The notes under the pieces: generated by a model
Told to the model about the DNA's origin: nothing
Databases searched by the model: none
The model's input: the letters and a program-made list of their open reading frames with translations, nothing else
In this document: in pieces, positions 1 to 10,432 of the stretch
Position numbering within the stretch: the first letter of the stretch is position 1
How the letters are laid out: every line of letters starts with the position of its first letter
Position numbers and translations under genes: made by a program
NCBI RefSeq assembly: GCF_000143415.4
Contig: NW_003314332.1
Location: 647,863-711,862 of the forward strand
Reading direction: 5' to 3'
Source of the DNA: Selaginella moellendorffii
Taxonomy: Eukaryota; Streptophyta; Lycopodiopsida; Selaginellales; Selaginellaceae
Length of the DNA: 64,000 nt

Positions 1-703
1 CACTCCCTCGTCCTCGCTTGACTCCACTCGCCCTTTGTTCTCAATGCTGACCAGTGAAACCTCTCCTATTAGTACCTCTTCTGGATTAAGGACCTCCGGC
101 AGCTGCACACCCCTGGCTCTCCCTCCTGCTGTGCTCATCCTCACCGTTGTTCTGGCTCGTGGCATCTTTCCCACAGTGTTTTCCCCTTTTTTCCCCTTTT
201 TTCCCCTCTGACTCTTGCTTTTTGCTCAGCCCCTCACTATCTTTCCCCTTTCCAGGCCCTTCCTTCCCTTCCTCTTCGTTCTCAATCCTCTTCCCTTTCT
301 GAGATTCCCTCTAATCTTTCCCTTTCTCTTCCCTCTCGCTTACCCCTTTTCTTTTGTCTTCTTGCTGCCCCTCATCTATTATGGAAAACAATGCCCTCCG
401 AATTGACAAGTCCCCTTTAAATAGCGCTGACCCTGGCTGCCATATGTCATTTCTCAACTTGACACTTGCTCCTCCAATTTTTCTTCTCCCTTTCCTGTCC
501 ATGTTGACAATGCACATGATTGTTTTCTTGGATTCCTTGGCTTCTCCTCGGATACCACCCTACCATGTGTCCCTTCCTTAGATTTCCTACATGCATTTTC
601 CCATGCATCTCCATGTGTTGTTCTATCCTTTTTCCCCTCTCTTCCGATAGTGACCTGCCCAATTTCTTTAATTCCCGCTTGCTGGATGGTGAGGTCATCC
701 TCT
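1..703 (-). mobile_element. LINE copy A, 5' end (continues beyond window)
   Basis: This stretch is a diverged copy of 14030-14724: the same order of sequence blocks is seen, and similarity stops at about 703 here and about 14724 there, just after a shared GGTGATGTCATCCTCT-like block. On the minus strand both copies can be read as a lysine/glutamate-rich leader protein. It is the 5' end of a second minus-strand LINE whose body lies left of the window. Copy A has indels relative to copy B and no clean long frame. Boundaries are approximate. Confidence 0.6.
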
Positions 704-3700
704 CTATCCTTGTGTTTCTGATTTGCCGAGATCTTAATAGTTATTCCCCTTTTCCCCTCCTTTAAATCATTCCTTGGATTTCCTGCACCCACTGTCTTTT
801 TTGATATCGTCAAATTTGCTGTCGATTCACTGGGCTTCCCATTTATCTGCTACCTAGCCGTTGTCTCAGGATTCCTGACTCACTCCATTCCTCCCATATT
901 GCTCTGCTGCATGTCTACCTTCTCTTTTGTTCCCTCTTCTCTACTCGGGCACATTCTAGCGGTTTTTTGCCTTTGAACATCATGATCTTGCTTCAAGCTT
1001 TTCACTTTTTTTCTTGAGTATTTCTTTGGCCAACGAGCTTATTATTCCAACTCAAGTGAAGCTCCCCTCTTTCCCTATTACTTCTACTCAAGATTTCAAT
1101 TGTGTAAAACTCTTGGACCTTTTAAACAATCTTAGGTCCAAGCGAATTTCAGCCTGCTAGTCCGGTTTTGCTGTGCCAAAGATCACCCTGGCTCTTCCTC
1201 TTGATCATTGCCTCATTGCAACCATACCTCTTATCCCCATAGCATGCACTCTTTCTTTTCAATGCATGCAGTGAGAGGTGCTTTGGGGGGCTTTGAAACT
1301 TTTCACTCTACTTCCCCATAGCCCAGTGATCTTACTCTTCCCTGGCTTGTTCCCTTGAAGACCAAAAGGCCTCTTCTTTCAAGCCAATACTATCAGCTAA
1401 GGGGGGCACCTCTCAAGAATGTTAGCCGAAGCCATTTGGGAACATGAGCTATGAGCCAAAAATGCAAAGCAGGAGTGATTTAGAGGGATGTTTTCAGTTC
1501 TTCTCTTTTTTTTAGTGCTTTGCAGCTTAGTGAGAGGCTTTGCTTCCAACTTTGATCCTTTACCTTTGCCTAGTGATCTCTGGCAAAAAGAAACCAACCA
1601 ACCGACTTGAAACCAGCTTGGACCACATTGCAAGCTCTAACCACCGAACCTCTTGCTATAACTTGCATGAGCAACACTGAACCAGAGAGAAACAAAACCC
1701 ACTAGCTAGAAACACTTAGAGTAGTCATGACTTTGCTTGGAGATTCCAAATCTATTCTACCAGCCAGCACGAAAAACACCTCCCAAATCTGACTACAGCC
1801 GAGAAGATCAATAAAAGCACTTCGCAAACCACCTGCGCCATGCTTGAGCGTCCACTCCATGCCCCCACAACAGCCCACCTTACTCTCCTCGCCTTGGCAC
1901 CTTCCCTCTCAACTCCACCTTCACTCGCCTCATTTCTCCTATTCTCACTTTGTTAAATGGGGCCTTTTAATTTCCAGCAAAACAATAAAAAATTAGGCAT
2001 GGTTTCATTGGGCACGAAACCAACAAAGAGCCTTTTTCTAGAAGGGCCTACAATGGAAGTACCTATGGAGAGGGGGGTTGCTTGTGAATTGGATCCTAAA
2101 GGTTTGCCCAGATGCAGCACCCGGAACCATTCCTCCGGTGGTTCCGACATCCATTCCTGAGTACCTACCTCCCCTGCTTCCACAAGAAATGCTAGATCTG
2201 TGCTTTTTTCTTAGCTTTTTTTGGACCATTTCGCCCTCATCTTTTTTCCAGTTGTAGGACACAGGCTGCTACTGTAGTAATCATTCTAGTCCACACCCAT
2301 GACACCACCACCTTTGGTCCTTCATGTTTGTCATTAAAAATTTGGCTTTCCACACTTCCCACAACATAATTCCTCACAGTAGGTTCACTATCTCTGAGGG
2401 AACTCCTTCTATGTCTGTTCTCGTCATGTTGAGCTGGTCAAACCATGGCACCCTTTCCCATGTTGAGGACCATTTCCAAGAGTCTGTTCCGTTTTGCATT
2501 CTTGCAGCAACTTCGCCCTACACTGCTGCTTCATATGTGAGGCACACTTGTCTTTGGGAGTGTTGTTGCAACAACACAACATGTGCTTCTCCACACATTT
2601 TGTAGCTTGATACGATGATGACTTTTATACCTTTGTGTTTCCCAAAATCCACATTTATGCCAGATTGGTCTAGGAGATGTATGTTTTGCTTAGATGGTAG
2701 CCAATTTTGCATAACCAACCATATAAAGTATCTTGTATTCGCCGCCCATCTTCCTTTCCATAGCCCCTTTAATGCCGCTTGTTGTATCATGTCTTGTATG
2801 TTAGCTCGTTTGATTCTTGATACCAGTAGCAAGTCATTGCTTGGCCGAATGAGCCTTCTTCCCAGTCTTGTCTCGCATGCAAAAAACTCTTCCTTCTTTT
2901 TTCCTTGCTAGTTGGATCCCATGCCAACTCACTTAATTTTTGTTGCTTAAACCAATACAACCTAGCTACAAAACCTTTTGTTATTGTTGGGTCTATCAAT
3001 GCTGTTTTCTTATCCATCCTTATTACCCTTATCGGCTTTGCTCTTGATATGTCCAGTTGTATACTTCCCTCAAGCACTTTGTATGGTAGTAGTTGACCGG
3101 CCACCCCAACATCAAAAACAACGCATTTGGCCTGATCTTGAGTTGTAGAAAATATCACCTTTCCATCAACTATCCACCACATTGGTGTTGTTTCTTTGAT
3201 TTCCTTAATGCTCTGCTTGCAATACTTTCGTGCGTCTTCAAAAGGTATTTCAAATTTTTTAATCGGTGCGTTGAGATTTCTAGGTCATAAAATGCTTTTA
3301 GCATGTCTCTATTTCTTTCCATTTTCCCCACTTTCAGCATCGAGTCAGCCTCTGCAAATGTTCTCATCCCAGCACTATGTAGGTCCCGACATACTTTGTC
3401 TATTCCTCTGTCTCATGTTTCTCCCAAGCATTTCTCCTTATATTGGAACAGTTTGTTGAGGAATATTGGTTGTCGGTCCAACTCATACCTGTTTGACAGT
3501 TTTCTTTTTTCTATCTTGCCTTTGAATTCTTTCCATAGCCTGAATAGTTTCTCTAAGAATCTATTTGGTCTTGGCATTTTTAAAGTGCAGTTAGTGAAAG
3601 CCACATTTCATCTTTTCCCCAATTGTACCTTGTGTGTTCTAGTCTATCGGGGATGACCTTTAGCAGTTGGTGACGTAGTAAGAGTTTCCATGGCTGATTT

Positions 3701-4481
3701 TCGGGTATATTCATTCGGTGAAAAATCTTGAATAACAAAGCCTTGCATTGTTCTTCTATATCGATTATGTTTATCCCCCTATCCTGCTTCGCTCTTGTGA
3801 CTGAGCTCTATCCAACCTTTGCCCCTCCTCTTGAGACTGTTGATTGTCCCTTCCATACATATGTCCTGATTAGCTTGTTCATGTCTTTTAGCATTTTCTT
3901 GTCTAAGCTCCATGCTGCTGCTAAAAACCATATTGCTCCTAACATGATATTGTTTGCCACTACACATCTTGCTGAGAAGGATAGCTTTCGTGATGCCCAG
4001 AATTTCAATTAATCTTTCATCTTGTGAATTGCCTTTTGATTATGTGGGAGAGGATCATAGTCTCGGCCCACTTGGAAACCCAAGTATCTTGTTGTTTCCC
4101 TTTGTTTCAGCCACTTAAAATCCCACTCCTCCCCCCAGCTTGGCAGGTCTAAACTTCACCAATTTTCCCTAATTTATTTTTAAGTCCACTGCCAAGTTGA
4201 AGAAGTCCAAGTCCTCCTTGACTTTGCTCATGTTTTCTAGGGAGCTTGATGTTATGATTCCTGTGTCATCCATGAAGGCACTTGATTTCAATTGCTTTTC
4301 TACTATCCCTGCAACAGGTAAGACCAAACCCTCTAGCCCATCCAATCTTGCTAGATAATATGCTAACACATGTGCTACAAAAAGGAACAAGAAAGGGGCC
4401 AGAGGACACCCTTGTCTTACTAACCATTGTAACTTGATCATGTTCCCCACTATCCCATTTATTGTAACTTTGCTTGATGCA
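704..4481 (-). mobile_element. LINE copy B, 3' half (RT core to 3' end)
   Basis: Minus-strand remnants appear in order: the RT core with RQGCPLAP and the active-site box FMDD (4169-4450), a typical post-RT stretch with WASRKLSFSARCVVANN (3808-4008), another conserved block (2787-3182), and a zf-RVT-like segment reading RWAANTRYFIWLVMQNWLP (2518-2832). These are hallmarks of plant L1-type ORF2. Frames are broken many times. The element is cut at 4481 by the chromovirus insertion and resumes at 10004. The 3' end is not sharply visible and is placed where copy A begins. Confidence 0.7.
4169..4450 (-). pseudogene. LINE reverse transcriptase core fragment
   Basis: The protein reads GNMIKLQWLVRQGCPLAP followed by FLFLFVAHVLAYYL and the catalytic SSAFMDDTGIIT box, matching the non-LTR RT palm motifs (QGCPLAP and the xDD box). 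Across the chromovirus insertion the frame continues upstream into LYQGASSKVTINGIVG, using bases from 10008 upward, so the two halves belong to one gene. It is part of a decayed ORF2 with frameshifts and stops on both sides, and is not expected to be functional. Confidence 0.75.
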
Positions 4482-4816
4482 TGTCAGGAATCCCCCAATT
4501 CTTGCCACATTCCTGACTCTCGCCGGATTCCTGACCTGCAGACCACATTCCTGACTCTCGAGACACTTCCCGATTCCTGAGTCTCGAGTCACATTCCTGA
4601 TGATGATGTGGTGCCTCCTCGACCTCAGCTGTATTTAGGCCGTCCTCGATCCAAGAGTGGTGGAGCTTCATCAACCTATAGTATATATAGGTTAGCCTTG
4701 TTCCATTTCTCCACAATCTGAATCAACACCAGTCTAAGGCCTCTTCTTTGTTTTCACTAGCTTTTTCTCTTTGTCTTTAGCATTTTCCAGTCTTGATCTT
4801 GTTGGGGGTCTTGACA
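4482..4816 (+). repeat. 5' LTR of chromovirus (335 bp)
   Basis: It begins TGTCAGG and ends GTCTTGACA, giving 5-bp terminal inverted repeats. The first 120 bp hold repeated ATTCCTGACTCTCG-like units with CTCGAG palindromes. The 3' LTR has one extra 26-bp unit (ending ACTCTCGAG), which explains the 335 versus 361 bp lengths. A strong TATA element lies at 4680-4689. Confidence 0.95.
4676..4726 (+). promoter_or_regulatory. LTR TATA box and predicted transcript 5' end / self-primer
   Basis: The sequence TATAGTATATATAGG (4677-4691) is a strong TATA element. Thirty bases downstream lies CACAATCTGAATCAA (4712-4726), where transcription would be expected to start. These 15 bases are the exact reverse complement of the sequence just after the LTR (4819-4833). 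The same block is present in the 3' LTR at about 9899. The TATA element is seen directly; the start site is inferred from spacing. Confidence 0.7.
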
Positions 4817-4818
4817 GT

Positions 4819-4833
4819 TTGATTCAGATTGTG
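4819..4833 (+). other. Putative primer-binding site (self-priming type)
   Basis: Two bases after the 5' LTR lies TTGATTCAGATTGTG, in the normal PBS position. It does not resemble the initiator tRNA-Met 3' end used by most plant gypsy elements (TGGTATCAGAGC expected). Instead it pairs perfectly, 15 of 15, with LTR bases 4712-4726 at the predicted RNA 5' end. This is the geometry of Tf1/sushi-type self-primed LTR retrotransposons. Confidence 0.65.
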
Positions 4834-4913
4834 TTTTTTGCTTTTCTTTTAGCTTGTTTTGATTATTTGATTGCCTTTGTCTTTTCCCCCCTTTCTTTTC
4901 TTTCTTCTTGCCA

Positions 4914-5813
4914 ATGGAGTCTCCAAGCCATTCTGATTTCTTTGCCGAAGTCCTTGCAAAAATCCAGTCTGAGAATACCGAGCTGAAGGCAACCCTTCTT
5001 CGCATGCAGCAGGAGCTTGCTTCACTTTCGGCTCAAGGATCCAGCAAAGTTCCTGAACCAAAGGTGAGTTTCCCGGCGAAATTTTCAGGCAAGCGTTCGG
5101 AGCTTCGTGGATTTTTGAATCAAATGGAGCTGATCTTTGCACTTCAACATCGACGGTACCCCACTCCCGAGTCTCAAATCGGCGCGATTGGGACGTTGCT
5201 CGAGGGTGCAGCTTTGTCATGGTTTTCTCCTCTTCTGGAGAAGAGCATGAAAGGGGTCGTGGTTCCGGAGCTGATGGATCTTCAATTGTTCAAAGAGAAG
5301 CTCGAAGCATGTTTTGGCGAGACGGATCGGGTTCGGGCTGCTACCACAAAGATGAGACGTCTCTCTCAAGGGTCTCGTCCTGCCTCAATCTACGCTGCAG
5401 AGTTCCAACTCCTTGCCTTGGACACTCAGTGGGATGAGCGGGCCCTGATTGACCAATTTCGTTTCGGCCTCAACAACGGTGTCAAGGATTTGTTGCTCAC
5501 CATGGAGGATCCCAAGGACCTGTCGGACGCCATCAACAAAGCTGTTCGATGTGACAATCGTCTCTTTGAACGTCGTCAGGAAAGTCGCCGCGCCGCTGTT
5601 TTTCCGTCCCAGACTCAGGAATCCCAGCTTGAGTCTTCGGGGCATAGTCCTGAACCTACTGCTCCGGTCCCGATGGATATTTTTGGTACTCCCCGACTCA
5701 TTAGAGGGAAGTTGAGTCCTGCTGAGAGGCAACGTCGAATATCTCATAATCTTTGCCTCTACTGTGCTGATCCTAATCACAAAGCAGCTGTGTGTCCCAG
5801 GAAGCCTCCCTGA
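4914..5813 (+). CDS. gag: Chromovirus gag polyprotein
   Basis: This 299-aa frame opens at the first ATG after the leader (MESPSHSDFF). It has a coiled-coil-like N-terminus (residues about 10-45, with ENTELKATLLRMQQELASL), a retrotransposon capsid region (KFSGKRSELRGFLNQMEL onward) and a terminal zinc knuckle CLYCADPNHKAAVC of the form C-x2-C-x4-H-x4-C. It encodes the structural protein that packages element RNA. It appears intact. Its stop (5811-5813) overlaps the start of the pol frame by about 20 bp in the -1 frame, so pol would need -1 frameshifting. The TTG six bases upstream is not a likely start. Confidence 0.9.
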   Translation: MESPSHSDFFAEVLAKIQSENTELKATLLRMQQELASLSAQGSSKVPEPKVSFPAKFSGKRSELRGFLNQMELIFALQHRRYPTPESQIGAIGTLLEGAALSWFSPLLEKSMKGVVVPELMDLQLFKEKLEACFGETDRVRAATTKMRRLSQGSRPASIYAAEFQLLALDTQWDERALIDQFRFGLNNGVKDLLLTMEDPKDLSDAINKAVRCDNRLFERRQESRRAAVFPSQTQESQLESSGHSPEPTAPVPMDIFGTPRLIRGKLSPAERQRRISHNLCLYCADPNHKAAVCPRKPP

Positions 5814-8800
5814 TTGCTCGAGTTCACTCTGCCTCAAAGTCCACCACTGTTGCAGTCAGGAAACGACCCTATCCAAACAGAGTAGGAGCTGTCTGTTTGG
5901 ACTCCCCAAATAAAAATCACTTTTCTTCCTTATCAAGCTCCTCACCACCTTTCATCAAAGCCACCACCAATTCCCGCAACTTCCGCGTCCCATGTCTCCT
6001 TTCTTTCACCGGACAATCAGGACTCAAGGCTTTGGCGCTACTGGACTCGGGTGCAACTTCCTGCTTCATGGACACGGACTTTGCTGCCCGACATCACGTT
6101 CCTCTTTCTCCTACCATACGGGATCTGAGGGTTGAAGGCATCGGCGGGCATTTTGTGTCTCCATCTTCTGGACTTAGGGAAACGTTGCCCGTTCGAGTAC
6201 ACATCGGGTCCACCGTCACCGATATCGCCTTCAACATCATCAACAGCAAGTCTTCCTCTGTGGTGCTCAGTCTTCCTTGGTTCCAACTACATCAGCCTCA
6301 GATTTGTTGGAAGGACTTACAGCTCATCTCTCCCACATCATCATCTCCCACGGCTTCCCCTGGTGTTCATTGAGTCCGAATCAGGAAAAGTTCCCTAAAC
6401 TCAAGTCGGGGTTCTGTTCCTGACTCTACGCAGTTTTCATCCTCTTCTTTTTCCTCTCTTCCATCTTACACTGGACAGTATCCTCGTCTCATCATTCCAT
6501 TTAGTTGTACCCCTCCTCCTATCTCCACAATCACTATGAAAGAACTCCTTCATGAAGAACCTCTTTTTCTTTTTGCTTTGCATGTTTCTCCTGTCAGTCT
6601 TCCTGAGAAGTATCATGATTTTGGGGATGTGTTTGACAAGAAAAAAGCTAGTGTACTGCCTGTTCATCGGCCTTATGATTGTCCCATTGATTTACAGAAA
6701 GGAGCGTCACCTCCGTGGGGGCCTATCTACGGGTTATCCCCATCCGAGCTTAAGGCCCTCAAAGAGTACGTGGATGAGAACCTTGCCTCGGGCTACATTC
6801 AGCATTCGCAGTCCCCGGCTGGAGCGCCTGTCTTCTTTGTCAAGAAGAAGGATGGGAGCTTGCGGCTAGTCATCGACTACCGAGGTTTGAACAAGGTGAC
6901 TGTTCGGAACCGTTATCCGCTGCCCTTGATCTCGGACCTGTTGGAACGCCTCGGCGGTGCCCGCTTCTTCACCAAGATCGACCTCCGTGGAGCATACAAC
7001 CTGATCCGGATCCGGCCTGGTGATGAATGGAAGACTGCGTTCCGAACCCGCTATGGCCACTTCGAGTACACTGTCATGCCATTTGGCTTGACAAATGCTC
7101 TAGCGGTTTTCCAACACATGGCGAACGACGTTTTTCAGGAGTTTCTTGATCAGATGGTGATCGTCTACCTTGATGACATCCTCATCTACTCAAAAACTCA
7201 GGAGGAGCATGACGAACATGTTCGTAAGGTGCTAGCGAAGCTGCGAGAACACGGCCTATACGCGAAGCTTGAGAAATGTTCCTTTGATCAGCAGTCTGTG
7301 GAGTTCCTTGGGTACATTGTCACTCCTGAGGGTATCACGATGGATCCTGCTAAAGTCAAGACTATTCTCGAATGGGAGCCTCCACAATCAATGTCAGACG
7401 TTCAGGTTTTCCTTGGCTTCGCCAACTTCTACCGCAAATTCATTGATCACTACTCTGACATTGTCCTTCCTCTCACACATCTCACTCGCAAGGATGTTCC
7501 CTTCTCTTGGTCTGCTGCTGCCCAGTAGGCCTTCGACACACTCAAGGCGGCCTTCAGTTCTGCTCCTGTCTTGATCCATGCTGATTCCTCACAACCTTTC
7601 TTCATCGAGGCTGACGCCTCCGACTTTGCCATTGGTGCTGTGCTATCTCAACTCGGAGCGGATCACGAACTTCATCCGGTCGCTTTCCATTCTCGGAAAT
7701 TCCAGCCTGCGGAGATCAATTACGAAATCCACGACAAGGAGCTTCTTGCCATCGTGGATTCCTTTGGAGAGTGGCGCCGTTTTTTGGAGGGGGCGAGCCA
7801 TCAAACAACAGTCTGGACGGATCACAAAAATCTCGAGTACTTTGCCACTTCCCGAGTTTTAAGCCATCGTCAAGCAAGGTGGGCACAATTCCTGAGTCGG
7901 TTTGACTTTGTTATCAAGTACAGACCTGGAAAGTTTCAAGGCCTTCCTGATGCTCTTTCAAGGCGCTCCTATCTCAGTCTCAGGCCTGGTAATCCTGCCT
8001 TCGATCAACAGGATCAAGTTATCCTCGGTCCTGATCGGCTTCAAGTTATGGCAATTTCCCTGGCCCCTCAGGACTCCTCCTTGATGGATGCAATCAGAAA
8101 CGATCTTCAATCCGATGATCTTGCTAGCGACATTTTTCCCCATCTTCAGGCTGGACACCCAGTGACTCCCGACTGCCGGCGATTTGACGAGTTCGAGTTC
8201 TTAGATGGCTTATTGTACCGTGGGGAGCAGCTTTACGTTCCTGAAGGTGATGCTCGAAGGTTGATCCTGATGGCGTGCCACGATAGCCCGACTGCTGGTC
8301 ACTTCGGCATTGCGAAAACCTATGAGCTAGTTGCACGGGACTTTTGGTGGCCTCACATGGACGACTACATCAAAGCTTTTGTTACCTCCTATGACACTTG
8401 TGCCCGGAATAAGGTACCTCGCCACCTTCCTTCAGGTTTGCTTCGTTCCCTTCCGGTCCCTTCAGGTCCTTGGGAATCCATCTCCATGGATTTCTTGAGT
8501 GATCTTCCGAGTTCTGGAGGCTTCAACAGCATTTTAGTCGTGGTGGATCGCTTCACAAAGATGGCGCACTTCTTGCCATGTACCAAGGAGTTTTCGGGCG
8601 AGGACATGGCAAAACTGGTATTCAGGGAAATTTTCCGACTTCATGGGATTCCTACAGATGTGGTTTCGGATCGGGGGCCTCAGTTCATCTCTCATTTCTG
8701 GCAACGGTTTTTGCAGCTGCTTGGAGTGAAGGCCAACCTCTCTTCGGCATATCATCCTCAAACTGATGGGCAGTCCGAGAGAACAATTCAGACGTTGGAA

Positions 8801-9631
8801 CAATTCTTGAGGTGCTTCATCAACTATCATCAGGATAACTGGTTCGATATCCTTCCCCTTGCTGAGTTCTCCTATAACAACTCTGTTCACTCCTCTCTTC
8901 GAGTTTCCCCCTTCTTTGCGAACTCTGGCCGAAATCCCCGATTTAATCTCTCACTTCCTTCTCCATCTGAATCCTCTCGTTCAAATCCCCGCTCTGAATC
9001 ATTTATCTCCAACCTTCAGGAAATCCACAACTCCATCTCCTTCCACCTCCATCGTGCTCAGGAATCTCATAAAACATTTGCCAATGTCCATCGTCAGGAT
9101 TGTCCCCCTTACAATATCGGGGATAAAGTCTGGCTCCTTAGGCGAAATATCTCCACCACCAGGCCCTGTCCAAAACTCGATTTCAAATGCCTTGGTCCTT
9201 TCCCTATCACTGCCATCATTAATCCTGTCACCTATCGCCTTGCACTTCCCTCCTCATATCAAATTCACCCCATTTTTCACTCCTCTCTCCTTGAGCCTTA
9301 TATTCCCAGTCCTATTCCAAATCGGGTCATTCCTCCACCTCCACCAGTGCAGCTCGAGGATGGGTCTGAGTACGAGGTTCAGGACATCCTTGATTCCAAG
9401 ATTTCACGATCTAAACTCTACTATCTGGTGGACTGGAAGGGTTACGGACCTGAGGAACGCACTTGGGAACCTGCGGACAACCTGATTCATTCTCCTGACC
9501 TTGTTCAGGACTTCCACTGCCGCTATCCTTCTCGTCCCAGTCCTCATTCTTTTTCTCCATCTCCCATCCCTCGCCGCTCATCTCATCCTCCTCTTCGTTC
9601 TCGTTCACATCCTCGTTCCACTCGTTCTTGA
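5792..9631 (+). pseudogene. pol: Chromovirus pol (PR-RT-RH-IN-chromodomain), two in-frame stops
   Basis: A single frame runs 5792-9631 except for TGA at 6371-6373 and TAG at 7526-7528. Domains in order: aspartic protease (LLDSGATSCF, about 6040), RT (VIVYLDDILIYS, about 7160), RNase H (FFIEADASDFAIGAVLSQ, about 7600), integrase with a DDE triad (SMDFLSDL, VVSDRGPQF, GQSERTIQ), a GPY/F-like module (KCLGPFPITAI) and a chromodomain (YLVDWKGYGPEERTWEP, about 9420). The integrase zinc finger reads SYDTCARNK where family members have a first Cys (codon 8390-8392 is TAT), and the RT has NALAVFQ where NAPATFQ is usual. Most lesions fit C-to-T changes on one strand or the other. Not expected to act autonomously. 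Confidence 0.92.
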
Positions 9632-9642
9632 GGAGGGGGTGC
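9631..9642 (+). other. Polypurine tract
   Basis: The sequence GAGGAGGGGGTGC lies directly before the 3' LTR, after the pol stop codon. It is the expected plus-strand priming site of the element. Confidence 0.7.
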
Positions 9643-10003
9643 TGTCAGGAATCCCCCAATTCTTGCCACATTCCTGACTCTCGCCGGATTCCTGACCTGT
9701 AGACCACATTCCTGACTCTCGAGACACTTCCCTATTTCTGACTCTCGAGACACTTCCCGATTCCTGAGTCTCGAGTCACATTCCTGATGATGATGTGGCG
9801 CCTCCTCGACCTCAGCTGTATTTAGGCCGTCCTCGATCCAAGAGTGGTGGAGCTTCATCAACCTATAGTATATATAGGTTAGCCTTGTTCCATTTCTCCA
9901 CAATCTGAATCAACACTAGTCTAAGGCCTCTTCTTTGTTTTCACTAGCTTTTTCTCTTTGTCTTTAGCATTTTCCAGTCTTGATCTTGTTGGGGGTCTTG
10001 ACA
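9643..10003 (+). repeat. 3' LTR of chromovirus (361 bp)
   Basis: It matches the 5' LTR from TGTCAGG to TTGACA with one extra 26-bp unit near position 110 and three C/T differences. It is followed at 10004 by the ATGCA target duplication. Confidence 0.95.
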
Positions 10004-10219
10004 ATGCACCTTGATATAAGGTGGCCGTCCATCCTATAAACTTGTCTAGAATGCCAATTCTTCAATAGCTTACAGGAATTCCCAATCCACTCTATCGTAG
10101 GCTTTTTTATAATCCAGAAGTATTATTGCCATCTCTAGTCCTTAGTCCTTTACTTGTTCTTGTGTGAGTAGCACTGTCAATATATTGTCTACCAACTGTC
10201 TTCCTTCCACAAATCCGTT

Positions 10220-10432
10220 CTAGGTGTTATGTATTGTTTCTAGTAGTATTGGTTGCAATCTCTTGGCTAACACCTTCACTACGATCTTGTATAGTGTGTT
10301 CAACATTGAGATCGGTCTCCAGTTCTTGATCAAAGATGCATCTCCCCTTGTTTTTGGGATGAGCGCAATTATTCCTTCGATTGCTCCTGGAGGCCACTGT
10401 CCCGTTCTCATCACCTCATTCCATGTGTTCAA
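10220..10432 (-). pseudogene. LINE ORF2, RT N-terminal fragment
   Basis: It contains GIIALIPKTRGDASLIKNW then RPISMLNTLYKIVVKVLAKRL, a near-textbook match to non-LTR RT motif 1. It is part of the same gene as the RT core at 4169-4450, separated by the chromovirus. Stops flank it. Confidence 0.8.

Larger units (their letters stand above)
4482..10003 (+). mobile_element. Ty3/gypsy chromovirus, full length
   Basis: The 5522-bp element has two near-identical LTRs starting TGTCA and ending TGACA, flanked by the 5-bp target duplication ATGCA (4477-4481 and 10004-10008). Inside are gag with a CCHC knuckle and, in the -1 frame, pol with protease, RT, RNase H, integrase and a C-terminal chromodomain. 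The chromodomain makes it a chromovirus. Tcn1-like chromoviruses are known from fungi and non-seed plants, but which clade this belongs to needs a tree. Apart from a 26-bp unit, the LTRs differ by only three substitutions that I can see, all C/T, so insertion is recent although pol carries two stop codons. It splits a minus-strand LINE. Confidence 0.95.
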
